A DNA stretch of 64,000 nucleotides from Motacilla alba alba. Taxonomy: Eukaryota; Chordata; Aves; Passeriformes; Motacillidae. Shown here piece after piece: positions 1 through 12,017 of the stretch; the first letter of the stretch is position 1, and each line of letters opens with the position of its first letter. The position numbers and the translations under genes are program-made. Location of the stretch: assembly GCF_015832195.1 (NCBI RefSeq), contig NC_052027.1, positions 248,001 to 312,000 on the forward strand. The letters are read 5' to 3'. Under the pieces are notes generated by a model. That model did no database searches. It worked only from the letters and a program-made list of their open reading frames with translations, and was not told the origin of the DNA.

Positions 1-3000
1 GTGGGCATGGGATGGGCAAAATAACACTCTGTGTTCAGCCTGAGCATGCTCCTTCCCAGAGGACAGAGCTGCATTGTTGGGACAACGAAATGTGAAAATA
101 CTAAAAGCATTCAAACTATTTTCTTTTTATTTGGGAGCCTTTTGTGGAGCTCTGCAAAGCAGCCAGCCCAGTGTGTAGAGCCACTGGCAGAATTCAAAGG
201 TGAGCTGGGAGTAGAAGGAAAACCATAAGCTTTTTGGATTTTTTGCTGCTTTCAAGGAAGGGTTCTTATATTTTTATAGGGGATGTTATCAGTGTCAGAC
301 TAAGATGCCTGGATACGTGTTGACTGATCTGTTTAAAAGGAAAAAATGTTTTTAGTCAATCTGGTTTCAGGTGGTTTATGGTATGTACTCTATTTCAATG
401 ACTAATACTTTGGTTTTAAAAATTCAGCTTTCTTGTGTTGTCATCTTAGCTACAAGTATGTGGGACTTCAATACCTCTCCAACAAAGCCAGAAAGGATCA
501 GATTTTCTGCTCTTCATATTCCAGCAGTTGAAGGAAATATGGGTTAAGGGGAAAAAGGTTTCACTTTTATGCTGAGAGGAGAGCGGTCAAATTCAGTGTA
601 TCCAAGCCACCTTAGGTGAGCGTAAGGCTCGGTCTATTATTGAGTTAACAAACAAGCCTGTGTCAGCTAAACTGCAGTGGCCCATCATGTCCTGTGCCTG
701 CTGCACACTTTGGGCTTATTGCAAGGTAGAAACAAAACCTTCGATCCTGCCTTGTGCATGTGGGACCAGGACAACTCAGGTTGGCAGGCGCGGTGACCGG
801 CACGCAGCCGCTCCGCGTGTCACTGCGCGCGTGTTGATGCTTTAATGGAGTTCAGTCACCGAATGGCAAAACTCAACCACCAAGACAGCTGCTGAACAGT
901 AAGATGTTTTTTGTGGGTTTGAACTTTGGTTGGTTTTTTGTGGTTTTTTTTTTTTTCTAATACTTTAATAAAATGAAAATGTGAGAAGGTGAAGTTTGGT
1001 AGCTCAAAAAGCTTTACATGGTAACCAAAAGTAATCAATTTGACATACAGATGTGCAGCAAAACTAAAAACTGGCAAGTTAAATTCTGTTTGAAGAAAAT
1101 TAAAGCAATTTCAACCACAGCTGTGTACCTTCCCAAGTTGTCATTGGAGAAAACAGAGCATTAAGACTAAAAGAAATGTGGGTTTTGGGGAGTGTGTGTA
1201 TTGTGTGTCAGTTAGACTTAGATATTAAACACTGTGGTGATGTTCATGCCAGCAATATGGAGAAATGACAAACCAAGTCTTCTTGAAAATGTTCCATTTC
1301 ATCACTCTGAAGTTTTTAGGTTGCTTTATTGATAAACTTAATCCTTTATGCAGACTGGGCATTTTGCCCCGATTGTGGTTTCTGCTGAACCAGAGCCATG
1401 TTGGATAGTGTGCTAAGTGTCTTTATTTTTAATTTTATGTATCATGAAGGAGGAAGATCATGTTTTATATGCAGGTTTCTAACAGATTAACCAATTCATT
1501 GCTTATTAAAAAAACCAACACTGTGGTTTATGGACAAAACAAGCATGGATTTAAAGCCCATGCTGCAGGTCTCAGGTCTGCTGAAGTTTAACTTTGTTTC
1601 CCCTTGCTTCCCCTTGTGGCTGGAAGCAGATCCTAGTGATCATGAAGCAGCAGCCATTGGTGAGCCCTCACCTGCTAGTGCCAGACTGAGGTGTAGGCAA
1701 TTATCTTGGACTTGTCAGTTTTTCCTGTACCTGGAGAAATGGAAAGGAAAGGAGACAGGACCAGAATTTAGTGCAATTTTGCATGTCCTTTGGATGTAAC
1801 TCTTTAAAGCTCCATTCTGTGTTTGAAAGTGGAGCTTAACCAGTACTAACAGATTAAAGTGAGGCTTTGGATCATCACATGAGTAGCCAGAATAGACAAA
1901 CTGTTTAGTCTCCCCTAGAGAGAGACTAAGTTATAAATACTGAGAAATCCATTTCTAACTAGACATCATTTAACCATGTATGCAGGTCTGGTCTAGTAGC
2001 AATCTGGCAGGCAGCAGCTGGATTTCCTTCATTATTACTGTGGGTGAGTCAACTTGATGCAGCAGTGAGCACAAGAATGCCCTTGGAAAATGTCCTTGGT
2101 GTTGATACCTCCTGAAGGGTGACCTGCCCATCCATGCAGCCATTCCCTCTCCAGCATGGCCCCTGGGGACATCTGCCGAGTGACAGCTGCTCTGGCTGTG
2201 GGCTGCTCTTGTTGGTACCCCCGTCCTGAGCTGCATGGTCTCAGCCTGCCGTAGTGCCATTTCCTTCAGACTCAGTGGTGATTTTGTGCTGAACTGGTTA
2301 AAAGTTGAAAATTAAAAGTCCCATCAGTATGGCTGCACTTCACGTCAGTGCTATGGGACGCTAGAAGTATGAATTAACCTTTCTCTCTCTCATTTCCTCC
2401 CATCCCTGCTCCGAGTGCTAATGGAAACATTTGGAGTACTTCTGGAAACAGGTGTGGAGAAAGGGAAGGCTATTTTTCTTACGGTGATTAAAACTGGGGC
2501 AAGAATCTGTGACTAGTAAAAAGAAAGCAAGTTGTGTGCAGAGCATCCTCTGAGGGAAATCTGTAAAAGACAAATATAGTCAAAACTGGCTTTATTCCAA
2601 TGGGTGTGTATAGAGGAGGGGAACTCCAGCTCTGTGCAGTGACTTTGAAGTCTAGGATCCTAAATTAGAAGATAAATGTTAAATAATGCATTAGCTTAAA
2701 GTGCTTCTGGCCCAAATGGTACCTCATAAGATTACGCTATTGCAGCATTTATAATCACACACAGGTTCATAATTTTATATGCCAGCAGAATGTTCAGGTG
2801 GCTTCAGCCCCTGTCCTGGGCAGTGAGCATGGGAACAGTCTGGTGGGTTTCAGTTTGGGGATTAGTATGGATCAAGACCAGGGATCTGTGACTGGGGTCT
2901 TGCAACTGTGCAGGAATTTACTAATCACCACAGAATTAAGCAGGAAGCCTTATGCAAGAGGCCTCATATCACTGAGGTTATTGATCCAGGAGTGCCATTG

Positions 3001-6000
3001 GGATATTAAGTCTTCACTGGCTCTGCAACGTTCTAGTCAATAAAAGCAACTTGAAACTTGAATTTTCTGCTAGTTTCTCACTCTCTCACTTAATGTTCTG
3101 CATTACTTAATATTTGGCAGCATTCAGACTTTTCCTCATAAATGGATTTAGCCTCTGCTGTGTTTTTTCCAAAACCTTTTGGTTTTAAGGGGTCCTGCAA
3201 AGAGTTCTCATCTTGTTACAAGAGTCATATGAGTATCTAATCTCCGTAAGTTTTTAACCTCCATTGAAGCTCATTTGCTCCCACCTCTGCAATTAGTCGT
3301 CTTTCCAGTTTTACTGAGTAACTTCAGGAAATAAATACTCTAGAATGTAAGCAAGCTACAAGCTGCCCCTGGCTGCATCCCCGTACTGAGAACCCTTGTA
3401 GCAGGGTGCTTAGTGCCCCATCCCTTCCCTGCCCTTCTCAGTGCTGGCTCAAATTAGGAGACTTAGTTCTTGGCTGAGGCACTTGGAATGTCTGTCTTCC
3501 CCCACGTAGCCGAGGCTTGATGCCATCATCTGGCTCCAGCTGCAATGGCCACTGTCTCCTGCTGTGTCAGGCTGTCACAGAAGGGAGGTGAGGAGTTCCT
3601 GCAGCAGTGAGACCTGCACAGACTTGCTGCAGGATTGCAACATGCCAGAGCTGTTTGAGTTTTGTTTGCATGGAAGAGTGCCTGTTGATGCTCTTTGTGT
3701 GATATTTTTATTTCTTTGTGGGTACATATGCCTCCTTTTTACAGCATGGGACACCAGTGCTCTGTTGCCATATGAACTCACTGAGGAAAGCATGCGTTCG
3801 TTTTGGATGACTGAGACAGAGTCCTCTTACTGGTAGTGAAATTCAGCCTGGTAGGTTGGGCTTGGTTTTATTGCTGTGTAGCAATAAAACTTTTGAAGAC
3901 TCTCTGATAATATTTTGAAGACTAATTAGCTTATTTTCATGGATGTCTTTATTGCTTTATGTGGTGAAATGATCTTATCTGAACAGTAGTAAAATTCATG
4001 TGAATCAGACTGTGTTGTACCCAACATCAGCTACTTCCTAAATAAGTCTAATAGCATTCTTTCTGCACAAGCAATTTCACCGTCCTTCCCTCTCACCCCT
4101 ATTAAGTCAGATCTGCTGTTATTAACACCAAAAAAATGTCTTGGGCATCTGGAGGCTTCTCAGTATAAATGCTGCTTTCTGAGAGGGAAATCTGCCATAT
4201 GAATTTGAAACAGTTCCTTGAAAAAGAGACTTTGTTCTTTTTTTCTCTAAATTTCTTGCTGTTGTGTTAGATTGTGATTCCAAATCCAATGTGTGCTCTG
4301 AACTTGTGCAAGAATAGAAATTACTCCGTTTCTGCATTTAGCCTGGACAGTGGCTTTTTAGTAGAGATTTCTCACTAGACTCTTGCTACAGAGTGGATGC
4401 CTCTTAGCCTGGTTCTTGCTCCCTGTCGCTCTGCGGCACAGCGGATGGAGTCAGGCGCTCGCCGCAGTGTTGTGCAGTACAGTCAGGGTGTTTGTGATGA
4501 GACCCTGCTGCATGCCCTGGACGAGTGGGTGATCACAGAGATGGGGCAGATGTGGGCTGGAATCCTTGTTTGGTACAGGTCAGTGACTAATACCAGTGTT
4601 TCTGTTTAAGAGCCTTTTTACAGCTTGAATGTGTTTGTCAGTGCACTCAATAGTCAGAGAATATCAATATCTAATACTCCCATAAGTTGATAAGTTTTTA
4701 GAATCCTTTTACCATTTAACCCTGAAAATAACTACAGAGAAATAGTAATGCAAATGTCAGTTGAATTAGAATTCCTGTAGTTTCTGGGGTTTGCAGTCAT
4801 TTTCACGTCACTATGTTGCAGTTTGCAATCCACGATACTATGGTCGGTTGCGGTGGTTTCGTTTTCGTTTACTTTCTGTGCACATCTTGGCCTTGGTTAA
4901 TGCAGTGCTGCTTCCTGGGCTCTTCCCAAGGCGTGGACCCACTGGCAGGTGTGGCTCTGAGGGAGCCGGTGCCGCGGCAGAGCAGGGTGGGAGCGGCGTT
5001 GCTGGCAGCAGTGCTGGTACCTGCTCTCCCTCAGTTCCCCACTGCAGGGCCCAGGTACACCAGGCACCTGTCAGCGATGGGGGACTGCAGGTGACCCAGC
5101 TGCAGAATTGCACCACAGACTCTTGTGAGATCCACCTTCTTCTTGCCTTTTCCCTCATCCATTGTCCTTCATGTCCTGTTCTCTAACGTCACAGAAATGA
5201 CCACAGAATCGCTTTTAGGGCTGTATCATTTAACATCTCCACCCCAACATGGCTTGTCTCCTTCATGAATCAGATGTTGCCTCTCCTGCCCTGTGGAGTG
5301 TTTTCATTCTCAGTTCCTGTTTGTTCTAAATGGCCTGTACAATGCCCTTGCCATTTAATCATAGTGCTTTTTCAGAAATGCCACCTGACGTACCAATATA
5401 ATTTGAGACAGTGTATTTTCAGCTATTCTTCCTCTAATTTTGGTTCTTACAGAATACATTTTTGGGGTTTAATTCCTCTTCTCTTTTTTTCCTAATGAAA
5501 ACTGAATTTTGCACATAGGAATATTTTCTTCCACTTTACCTGTGGTCTGAGTCAGTCAGGAATTTCTCCTCTGTTACATTCCTGAAATTTGTATTTTAGG
5601 AATTAACATTTCGGTGCAGAATTTCTTCACATTACCTGCGCATTACTGCAAGTGAAGAAAATTATTTGATAAAATCACAAACCTACCAAACCCTAGCACT
5701 GTGATGTCTGTCAGAGCCTCAAAGGGACAGACATAAATTAAAATGGGAAAGTTCAATCCTTGTGTTGATACTGGTGGCAGACATACTGCCGTATTCATGC
5801 AGTGGGGAACCCCTAAAAGGCCACTCCATTCCTGTCAGGTGGGGCGGTTCCTGGTATTTCAGCCTTGGGAGCACCTTGCATACTCTAAATATAATGGTTC
5901 TGAAGATCCCAAACTTAGATTATGTATGGCTTGTCTTTGGATCATCTTGCCTCTGTCCTGGGTGAGTGGTGATATTTGCTACAAACAGAATATCAGTGAG

Positions 6001-6689
6001 ACAAAGACGAGCAAGCAGAGAAGTAGCCATGGGGATGAGGGTGGCTTTTTACACATATGTCTGAAGGAGTGGGGCTGGGTGGCATAAGATGCTGTGAGTC
6101 AGAGCTGTCAAACAGGGTGATGAGCTTTACCTCTTCAAAATATGATAGTAAAACACATTTTCTTTGACAAAGAAGTTGAGGGTAGGGGATAGGAGGTGCT
6201 GAGGTTTCTTCATGCCCCAGAGTCGGCTGTGGTAACAGTGCTGTGCTGGCTCTGTTGTGTACTGGAGTCCTTCTGTGACAAAATTAGAGCTTCAGCCTTC
6301 AAGGAGATCATGCTAAAACTTGGAAAATTTTGTTTAGTGAACAATAAATAGCATTTCAGCACTGCTATAATTAGAGCTTATAGTTTATAGGTGGATTTAT
6401 GTCCTCCTGCGCATTTTTGAATCTCCAGTGTCAATTCTTCTTTGCCTTTTCTCCCAGGTCTGTTATGTTGTGTTGCTGAGGAACAGCTGTGTCACTTAGA
6501 CTCTATTGATCTGCTCTTGATTTGGTTGTCTGTTATCCTGAGCTATTTTTCTGGCTCAAAGTATAGTTTTAAAAATAGCGTCAGGCATTGCACAGCGCCT
6601 GGGAAGCCCTGTAGCTTTAAATCCCGTGTCCTGGTCCTGCTCCCAGCCTGGAGCAGAGCTCCCCACCGAGGAGCAGCGCTCAGCCTGGC

Positions 6690-6800
6690 CCAGCACTCAG
6701 CCATGCTCGTCCGGCAGCGGCGCTGGGGCGGCACAGCCGGCGCTCGGTCCGGCCGGTGGCCGCGGCGCCGCCCGGGCAGCGCCCAGCGCCAGGGCTGCCC
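6690..6800. promoter_or_regulatory. Small CpG-rich patch in intron
   Basis: About 110 bases are locally rich in CpG and GC within an AT-rich neighbourhood; the core runs from the CGTCCGGCAGCGGCG stretch to the CCGCCCGGGCAGCGCC stretch. It is short for a CpG island and no first exon or core promoter could be defined. It could be a minor alternative promoter, an intronic regulatory patch, or simply a GC-rich segment. Confidence 0.3.
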
Positions 6801-9800
6801 ATGGCTGCACGGTGATGTTCATGTGGTGCTGCTGTACCTGCGTCTGCTGTGAAAGGGACTTCTGCGAGCCCACAAAGGTGAGGAGGTTGTAGAGGAACAG
6901 TTGTAGCTGTCATGTTTGGCTGTTTCATTTAAGTCTCCAGTAGAACTTGACCTCATTTTGTGCATCAGCCTTGGAAGCACTCCATTTTTCCTCTGGGCAC
7001 TGCTGTTGAATTTCAGTGGTTGTTTTTTTTAATATAGCTTTTCTTTGCTTTTGAAGCTGGGAAGTGCAAAAAGGCTCCTGTCTGAGTGAGTGTTGCAATC
7101 CATAAACAAGATCAAATGTGGTGCTGCTTTTTGGGATTTTCTGTTTTTGTTGTTTTGGGGTTTGGTTTATATGATACAGTGAATGATGAAAGAGGTGGGA
7201 GATGCAGATGCAGAAGATTCAGATGCAGCCCAGTGTCAGAGAGAAGTATTTGCATTGGTAGCTTTTTTAATGTGACCTCTTGTTTTGCTGTTTTTAGCTG
7301 TGCAAAATGTATTTTCAGGAAGTAGTAAACAAACTGCAGAACCATATTCTTCTCCAGGTAAAAAAAGAGTAAGTGTGCTGCCTCCCATAGACCCAGTGAC
7401 CTTCAGAAATGATTAAGTATTTTTCTTCTGTTTCATTGAGCTGTGTAGCTCAGCATTGCCCTTTTTCAGTCTGCGTTAACAGTAAACTGTATCTTCCCCT
7501 CCTCCCCCATTTGTTAAATACCAAAGAGAGACAGTAAGGTCTTTGATGCTCTGATCTGCAACTCAAAATAGAAGCTATTTCTCTTTGAATTGTTGCAGTT
7601 AGCTCTCCCACGCTCTGTGGTCCACTATTTGAGCAAAAGAAATCTGGGATCCAAACTGTTTTTTTGCCATAGCTGATGGTTTACCTGGGGTCTGTTACAG
7701 TCCGCAAAAGATGTGGTTGAAAGGCTGAATAGTATTCCTGTTGTGTTTGAAACACATATGTCTAATGCATTTATTTAATTAACTCAGATTTTCCCAAAGG
7801 AAAATAATGCCTTCTATATGTGTAGTTTGTCTCACTGCATTCATTATTCTTCATAATAAAAGTGACACACAGGTGGCTCTCAGGAAAAATGCCTGTTGTT
7901 GAGTTGCAGAGGTACAGACTGCGGTGGTACAGGGCAGCAGGAAAGCCCGGGGGGTTACAGATGTTCCACATCCTAGGTTGATAGATACGCGCGCTTTGCG
8001 TCTCGTCACACCTAACTTCAGGCTACTGCATCACCTCTTGAGAGCTGAAGAGGAGTAGTGAGCACAGGATACCATGTTCTGTGCTCTCCAGGCCAGGTCA
8101 GGGTAGCCTGAACAGCTTTCTACCGTGTGTGGAGGAGATGCTGCACTGAGGGCTATCTCTAAATGGAGTTCTCAGTGAGGATTCTTAGCTTTTGCAGGAA
8201 TACTGAAAGCAGCATAGTGATTTCAGTATTTGCCTAATTCAGTGTTCCCTGTGGATTTCTGGACAAGTCCCCTGTTGCCTGACCCTGACAGGTGCTCGTC
8301 ATCCCTTGAGCGTGTCTTCCTCTCTGATGTCTCATTGCTTGCTGTTCTCTTCCAGGTTTCCGAAGGCATCCGTGTCAGCGGCCCCGAGGAGGGCATGTTT
8401 ATGGGCTGAAGGGACTGCCCTTGCTCACAGTGTCTTGTTCTTTATGAGCTGTGTTTGCCACTTGGAGCGATCTTAGAGATTTAGTTGGTGCTAATGCAGG
8501 AGCACCTGCAGCACGTGGAGTAAACAAGCTGCTTTTGAACGAAGCAGGAGTCTGAAGCAGCTGTACTGCATATTTGTGACAAGTGTGATCTTATGTGTGT
8601 GTATGTTGTACTACAAAGGCTTTGAATAAGGAAATATGTCAAGAAATGCTCTTGGCAATGGCAAAGCAGTATATTCACGGGAAGCATAAATCTTGTTGCT
8701 TTGAATTACTTAATATTGTATGAACCGTTGATCGGATAAACTTCAGGAAGGAGTTTTGGTTATGGTCACACGATGTGTTGTACCTGCAAAAAATACTACA
8801 GTTAAAAATAAAGAAATTAAGGAAGTGCAGAAGTACTGCACTTGCTGGAGCCCTTCAGATTAAACACTTGGAGGGGATGTGCATGTTAAACTTCAGCAGA
8901 GACATCCCCCAAAAAAGGGAGAATATTTGCTCTCGCACAGGGCTGTTCTGTGCAGAAGGGTCACGCAGAGGCATTTGTCCTTCCAGTCTTCAGACCCACT
9001 TTGCTCCAATTCTTTGCAAGTCAAAGTTATTTTGCGACCATAAAATTAAACTGTGTTCTTTACAAATTAATATATATCATGCAATAATAATCTCTGTTCA
9101 TCAGATAGCAGCTTGAAGCATAAAAGTCTGGGAAGTATTAAAAAAATTTTGTCTCTCAGGTAATGAGATGTGACTCAAACACTGGGGAAAATAGGATGAG
9201 ATTTAAAAAAATCAGAACCAAACAAAAAAACCACACATTATTTTACATAGTCACTTTCTTATAAAAGCTTGTATAAACTTGTTTCTGAATCCATCCTCTT
9301 CTGCTGGTTCCTAATACTTAACTTTTGCTCAGCTTTACCTCATTTCCTATCCTTATTTTTGTAACTTCTAGCCTGATTGGCACTCCCCCCTAGAAATCAG
9401 GAGCTGCTAAAATAAACATCCATGGTTGTTTTTTTGGCCGTATCTTTTGCTGTGTCATCCCTTATCACCTCCTACAAGTTCTTGTGTATAATTCAGTTCT
9501 TTCCTATTTTTCCGACCAGATTGGTGTATCCGTTCCCTTGGACTTCCCTCACCCTCAATGTTGCCTTTTTTATTCAGTCAACACCAATGATTTTCTGCTT
9601 GACTAGTCTAGCTTTAGGAAACCATTACTGATTTGGTCCATCAAGCCTTACTTTTTTGTGCTCAAAGATAACTTTTTCTCAAGATTTCAGAAATTTGAGG
9701 TCAAGAAGGTGATGTCTTTGGCAGCAGTGCTGTTTAAAAGGAATTAAAGGGGCCTATAGGCAACCTCTTAAGGGAGACTTTAACTGCATTGTGTCAATCC

Positions 9801-10602
9801 CTTCTGTCTCTGGGATGTCAATAAGTACTTGTAGACCAAGCTGGTGCCTGGTCCCACGTGTTCCAGTCCTGCTTGAGGGAACAGCTTGTGCAGTGTTCCT
9901 TGCCTCAGCCCACCATACTGAGCTGATAGGTGTCAGGGATGCACGTGCCTGAACCACAGCTGGGAAAGGTGGAGGTCAGCTTTGTAGCTTCAGCTACGTC
10001 TTAACCAGTTAGTAAGGGAAACATTTGCTTCCTGAGAGGCAGGGGGCCCTGGGCAGGGGGAGTCAAGCAGTGGGAACATGTGGAGCCCCCTGAACTCCCC
10101 TGCGCTGACAGCAAGGTGCTGTGGGGGAAGCATGTGTGACCAGCAATTGCCTTCACTGACAAGGCTTCGCTGGAGCTCCCCTGTGCAACGAGTAGTGTTG
10201 GTTGTGACAGAAGCTGCCTCTGGTACAGCGAGTGTGATGCCGTTTGGCAGCAGCGTCTTTCATCATTGCTCCCAACACCAGGGAGGGCTGCAGCTGAATA
10301 CTGGTCTCCTTTGGGAAGAATTTCTGCTGCTGACAGCTCTGAAGAAAAGACAGCTGGCTGCTTTACAGCTAAACTATTTTTGGCACTTGATGTGACACAT
10401 GAAGTCACATCTCCATTTCATACTGAATTAGGTACAAGGCCATGGGCAAGTCGCCCTGCAGCTGGCTTTACCAAATCCCAAGCCGAGGGTTTGTTAATGT
10501 GCTTCAGGCCATTGCTTGAGGGATGCTGCTCTTGGCACCAATGCCAAGTGAAGCAGTCCCAGGTCACCTTTTCCTCCAGTGGTGTTTCTGCTGTCTTGGG
10601 CC

Positions 10603-10632
10603 TGATGGTGAACCACATGATGGTGAACCACA
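10603..10632. repeat. 15-bp tandem duplication, two perfect copies
   Basis: The 15-mer TGATGGTGAACCACA occurs twice head to tail without mismatch. It lies in non-coding sequence and probably reflects a recent slippage or duplication event. Confidence 0.9.
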
Positions 10633-11872
10633 TTTGGGAAAGTAGTAAGAACATCCCCAAGCACCTTATCACTTGGTTCCCAGGGAACTCACAGCTTGGC
10701 TCTAGAGGGAGCTGCTGTCCTGTGTGTCCCCAGGCTGTGCCAGTACAGGGTTAGGCAGGGAGCTGCTTGGCTTGGACACCCCTAAAGAAAGGGAATGCCC
10801 AATTGCATGCAGCATGTGCGAAGTGTTTCCCCTTTGTGGTTGCCCACAGCCCTTCTGTCCGGGGCAGGGACCTGCCCTGTCCCCTCTACCCAAAGCAGGC
10901 CTGTGGGCTCTGTGTTGGCAGATGTGCCATTAGCACATTCCTGTTGCAGCGTCATCACTCATGACTGTGCAACTGCTGTGAGTAAGGTGTAAAGCCATTT
11001 CCTCTTGGTGTCACAGTGTTGGTTCCCTGCTCAAGCTGTTGTCTGAGGCAGGCAAAGGCATTGTACTGGAATTTTTTCTTGAATATTTTTCAGAATAATT
11101 TATCATTTTTTGTTTTCTCACTGTTTTGTTTTTTTTTAACCCATAGCCATGGATTTAACCCATGGTGATCTTCCCATCATTTTGAGGGTTAATTGCTCAT
11201 AGGCAAAGGCTGTATAACTTTCAGAAATCCCCATTTTATACTCTAAACAACGAGCTGTGCTGTGAAAAACACACAGCAAGACTTCCTTGAGCTGTCCATC
11301 TGTTTGTGTGCTTTCCTTAGCCAGGTTTAATTTGGATTTGGATTTAGGAGCGTGCTAGAGACACCTCAGTACAGTTGCTGTCAAGGATGACCATAGGTGC
11401 TGTGGGTGAGTAGCTCAAGCCTGTTAAAAAGCAAAGCTGCTGCAGCTTCTGAAGATTCAATTGATCAATACAGTTTTTCAGGATAACTGCAGTGTGTCAC
11501 AAGGAATCACACTGGACATGTTTTTTTGCTTTTCTTTTTTCTTGACAGTAAATCCAAGGTAGATGTTTTGTAAAGCGGGAGCATGTATGCCCCCTGAGCA
11601 CTTGCTGAGGGAAGGTGGAAGGTGGATTCGTATATGAATCCACATGTGAGTGAGCAGTTGTTTCTAGGAGTGGTTCAGTGCAGCAGTATTTAGATCTTCT
11701 GTCTGTATTTACCTGCGAGATGAAAGAACAGAAGTATTCTCCCTTACAAATGGTGTTGTGCAGGATTTGGAATCACAGAAATATGCAACTAGAAATAAAT
11801 AGTGACCCACAGAGGTGTTGGTATCAGATGTGTGGCAATGTTGCAGCAGACAGACAGATCCACAAATGCAGG

Positions 11873-12017
11873 ATGTGGAAGTAGTATCTGGGACATACTC
11901 AAAAGCTTTCTGGACATGGTCCTGGGCAACTACTGGCTCTTGGTGGCCCTGCCTGAGCAGGAGGTTGGACCAGGTAAACTCCAGAGGTCCCTTCCAACCC
12001 CAACTGATCTGTGATTC
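11873..12017 (+). mobile_element. CR1 LINE, 5'-truncated 3' end
   Basis: The segment follows the CR1 3'-UTR consensus known from bird genomes: ACTCAAAAGC, then CTGGACATGGTCCTGGGCAA, GTGGCCCTGCCTGAGCAG, GAGGTTGGACCAGGTAAACT, CCAGAGGTCCCTTCCAACCC and a closing CTGTGATTC. Only one terminal octamer-like unit remains. No reverse-transcriptase or endonuclease coding part is present, so this is a dead copy with the usual severe 5' truncation. It is the clearest sequence evidence that the genome is avian or at least sauropsid. The 5' limit is approximate. Confidence 0.92.

Noticed and set aside
4791..5186. Frame with an HYVAVCNPRYY stretch recalling olfactory receptors
   Set aside because: The resemblance is about ten residues. 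No transmembrane segments or other receptor motifs occur before or after it, and the rest is low-complexity.
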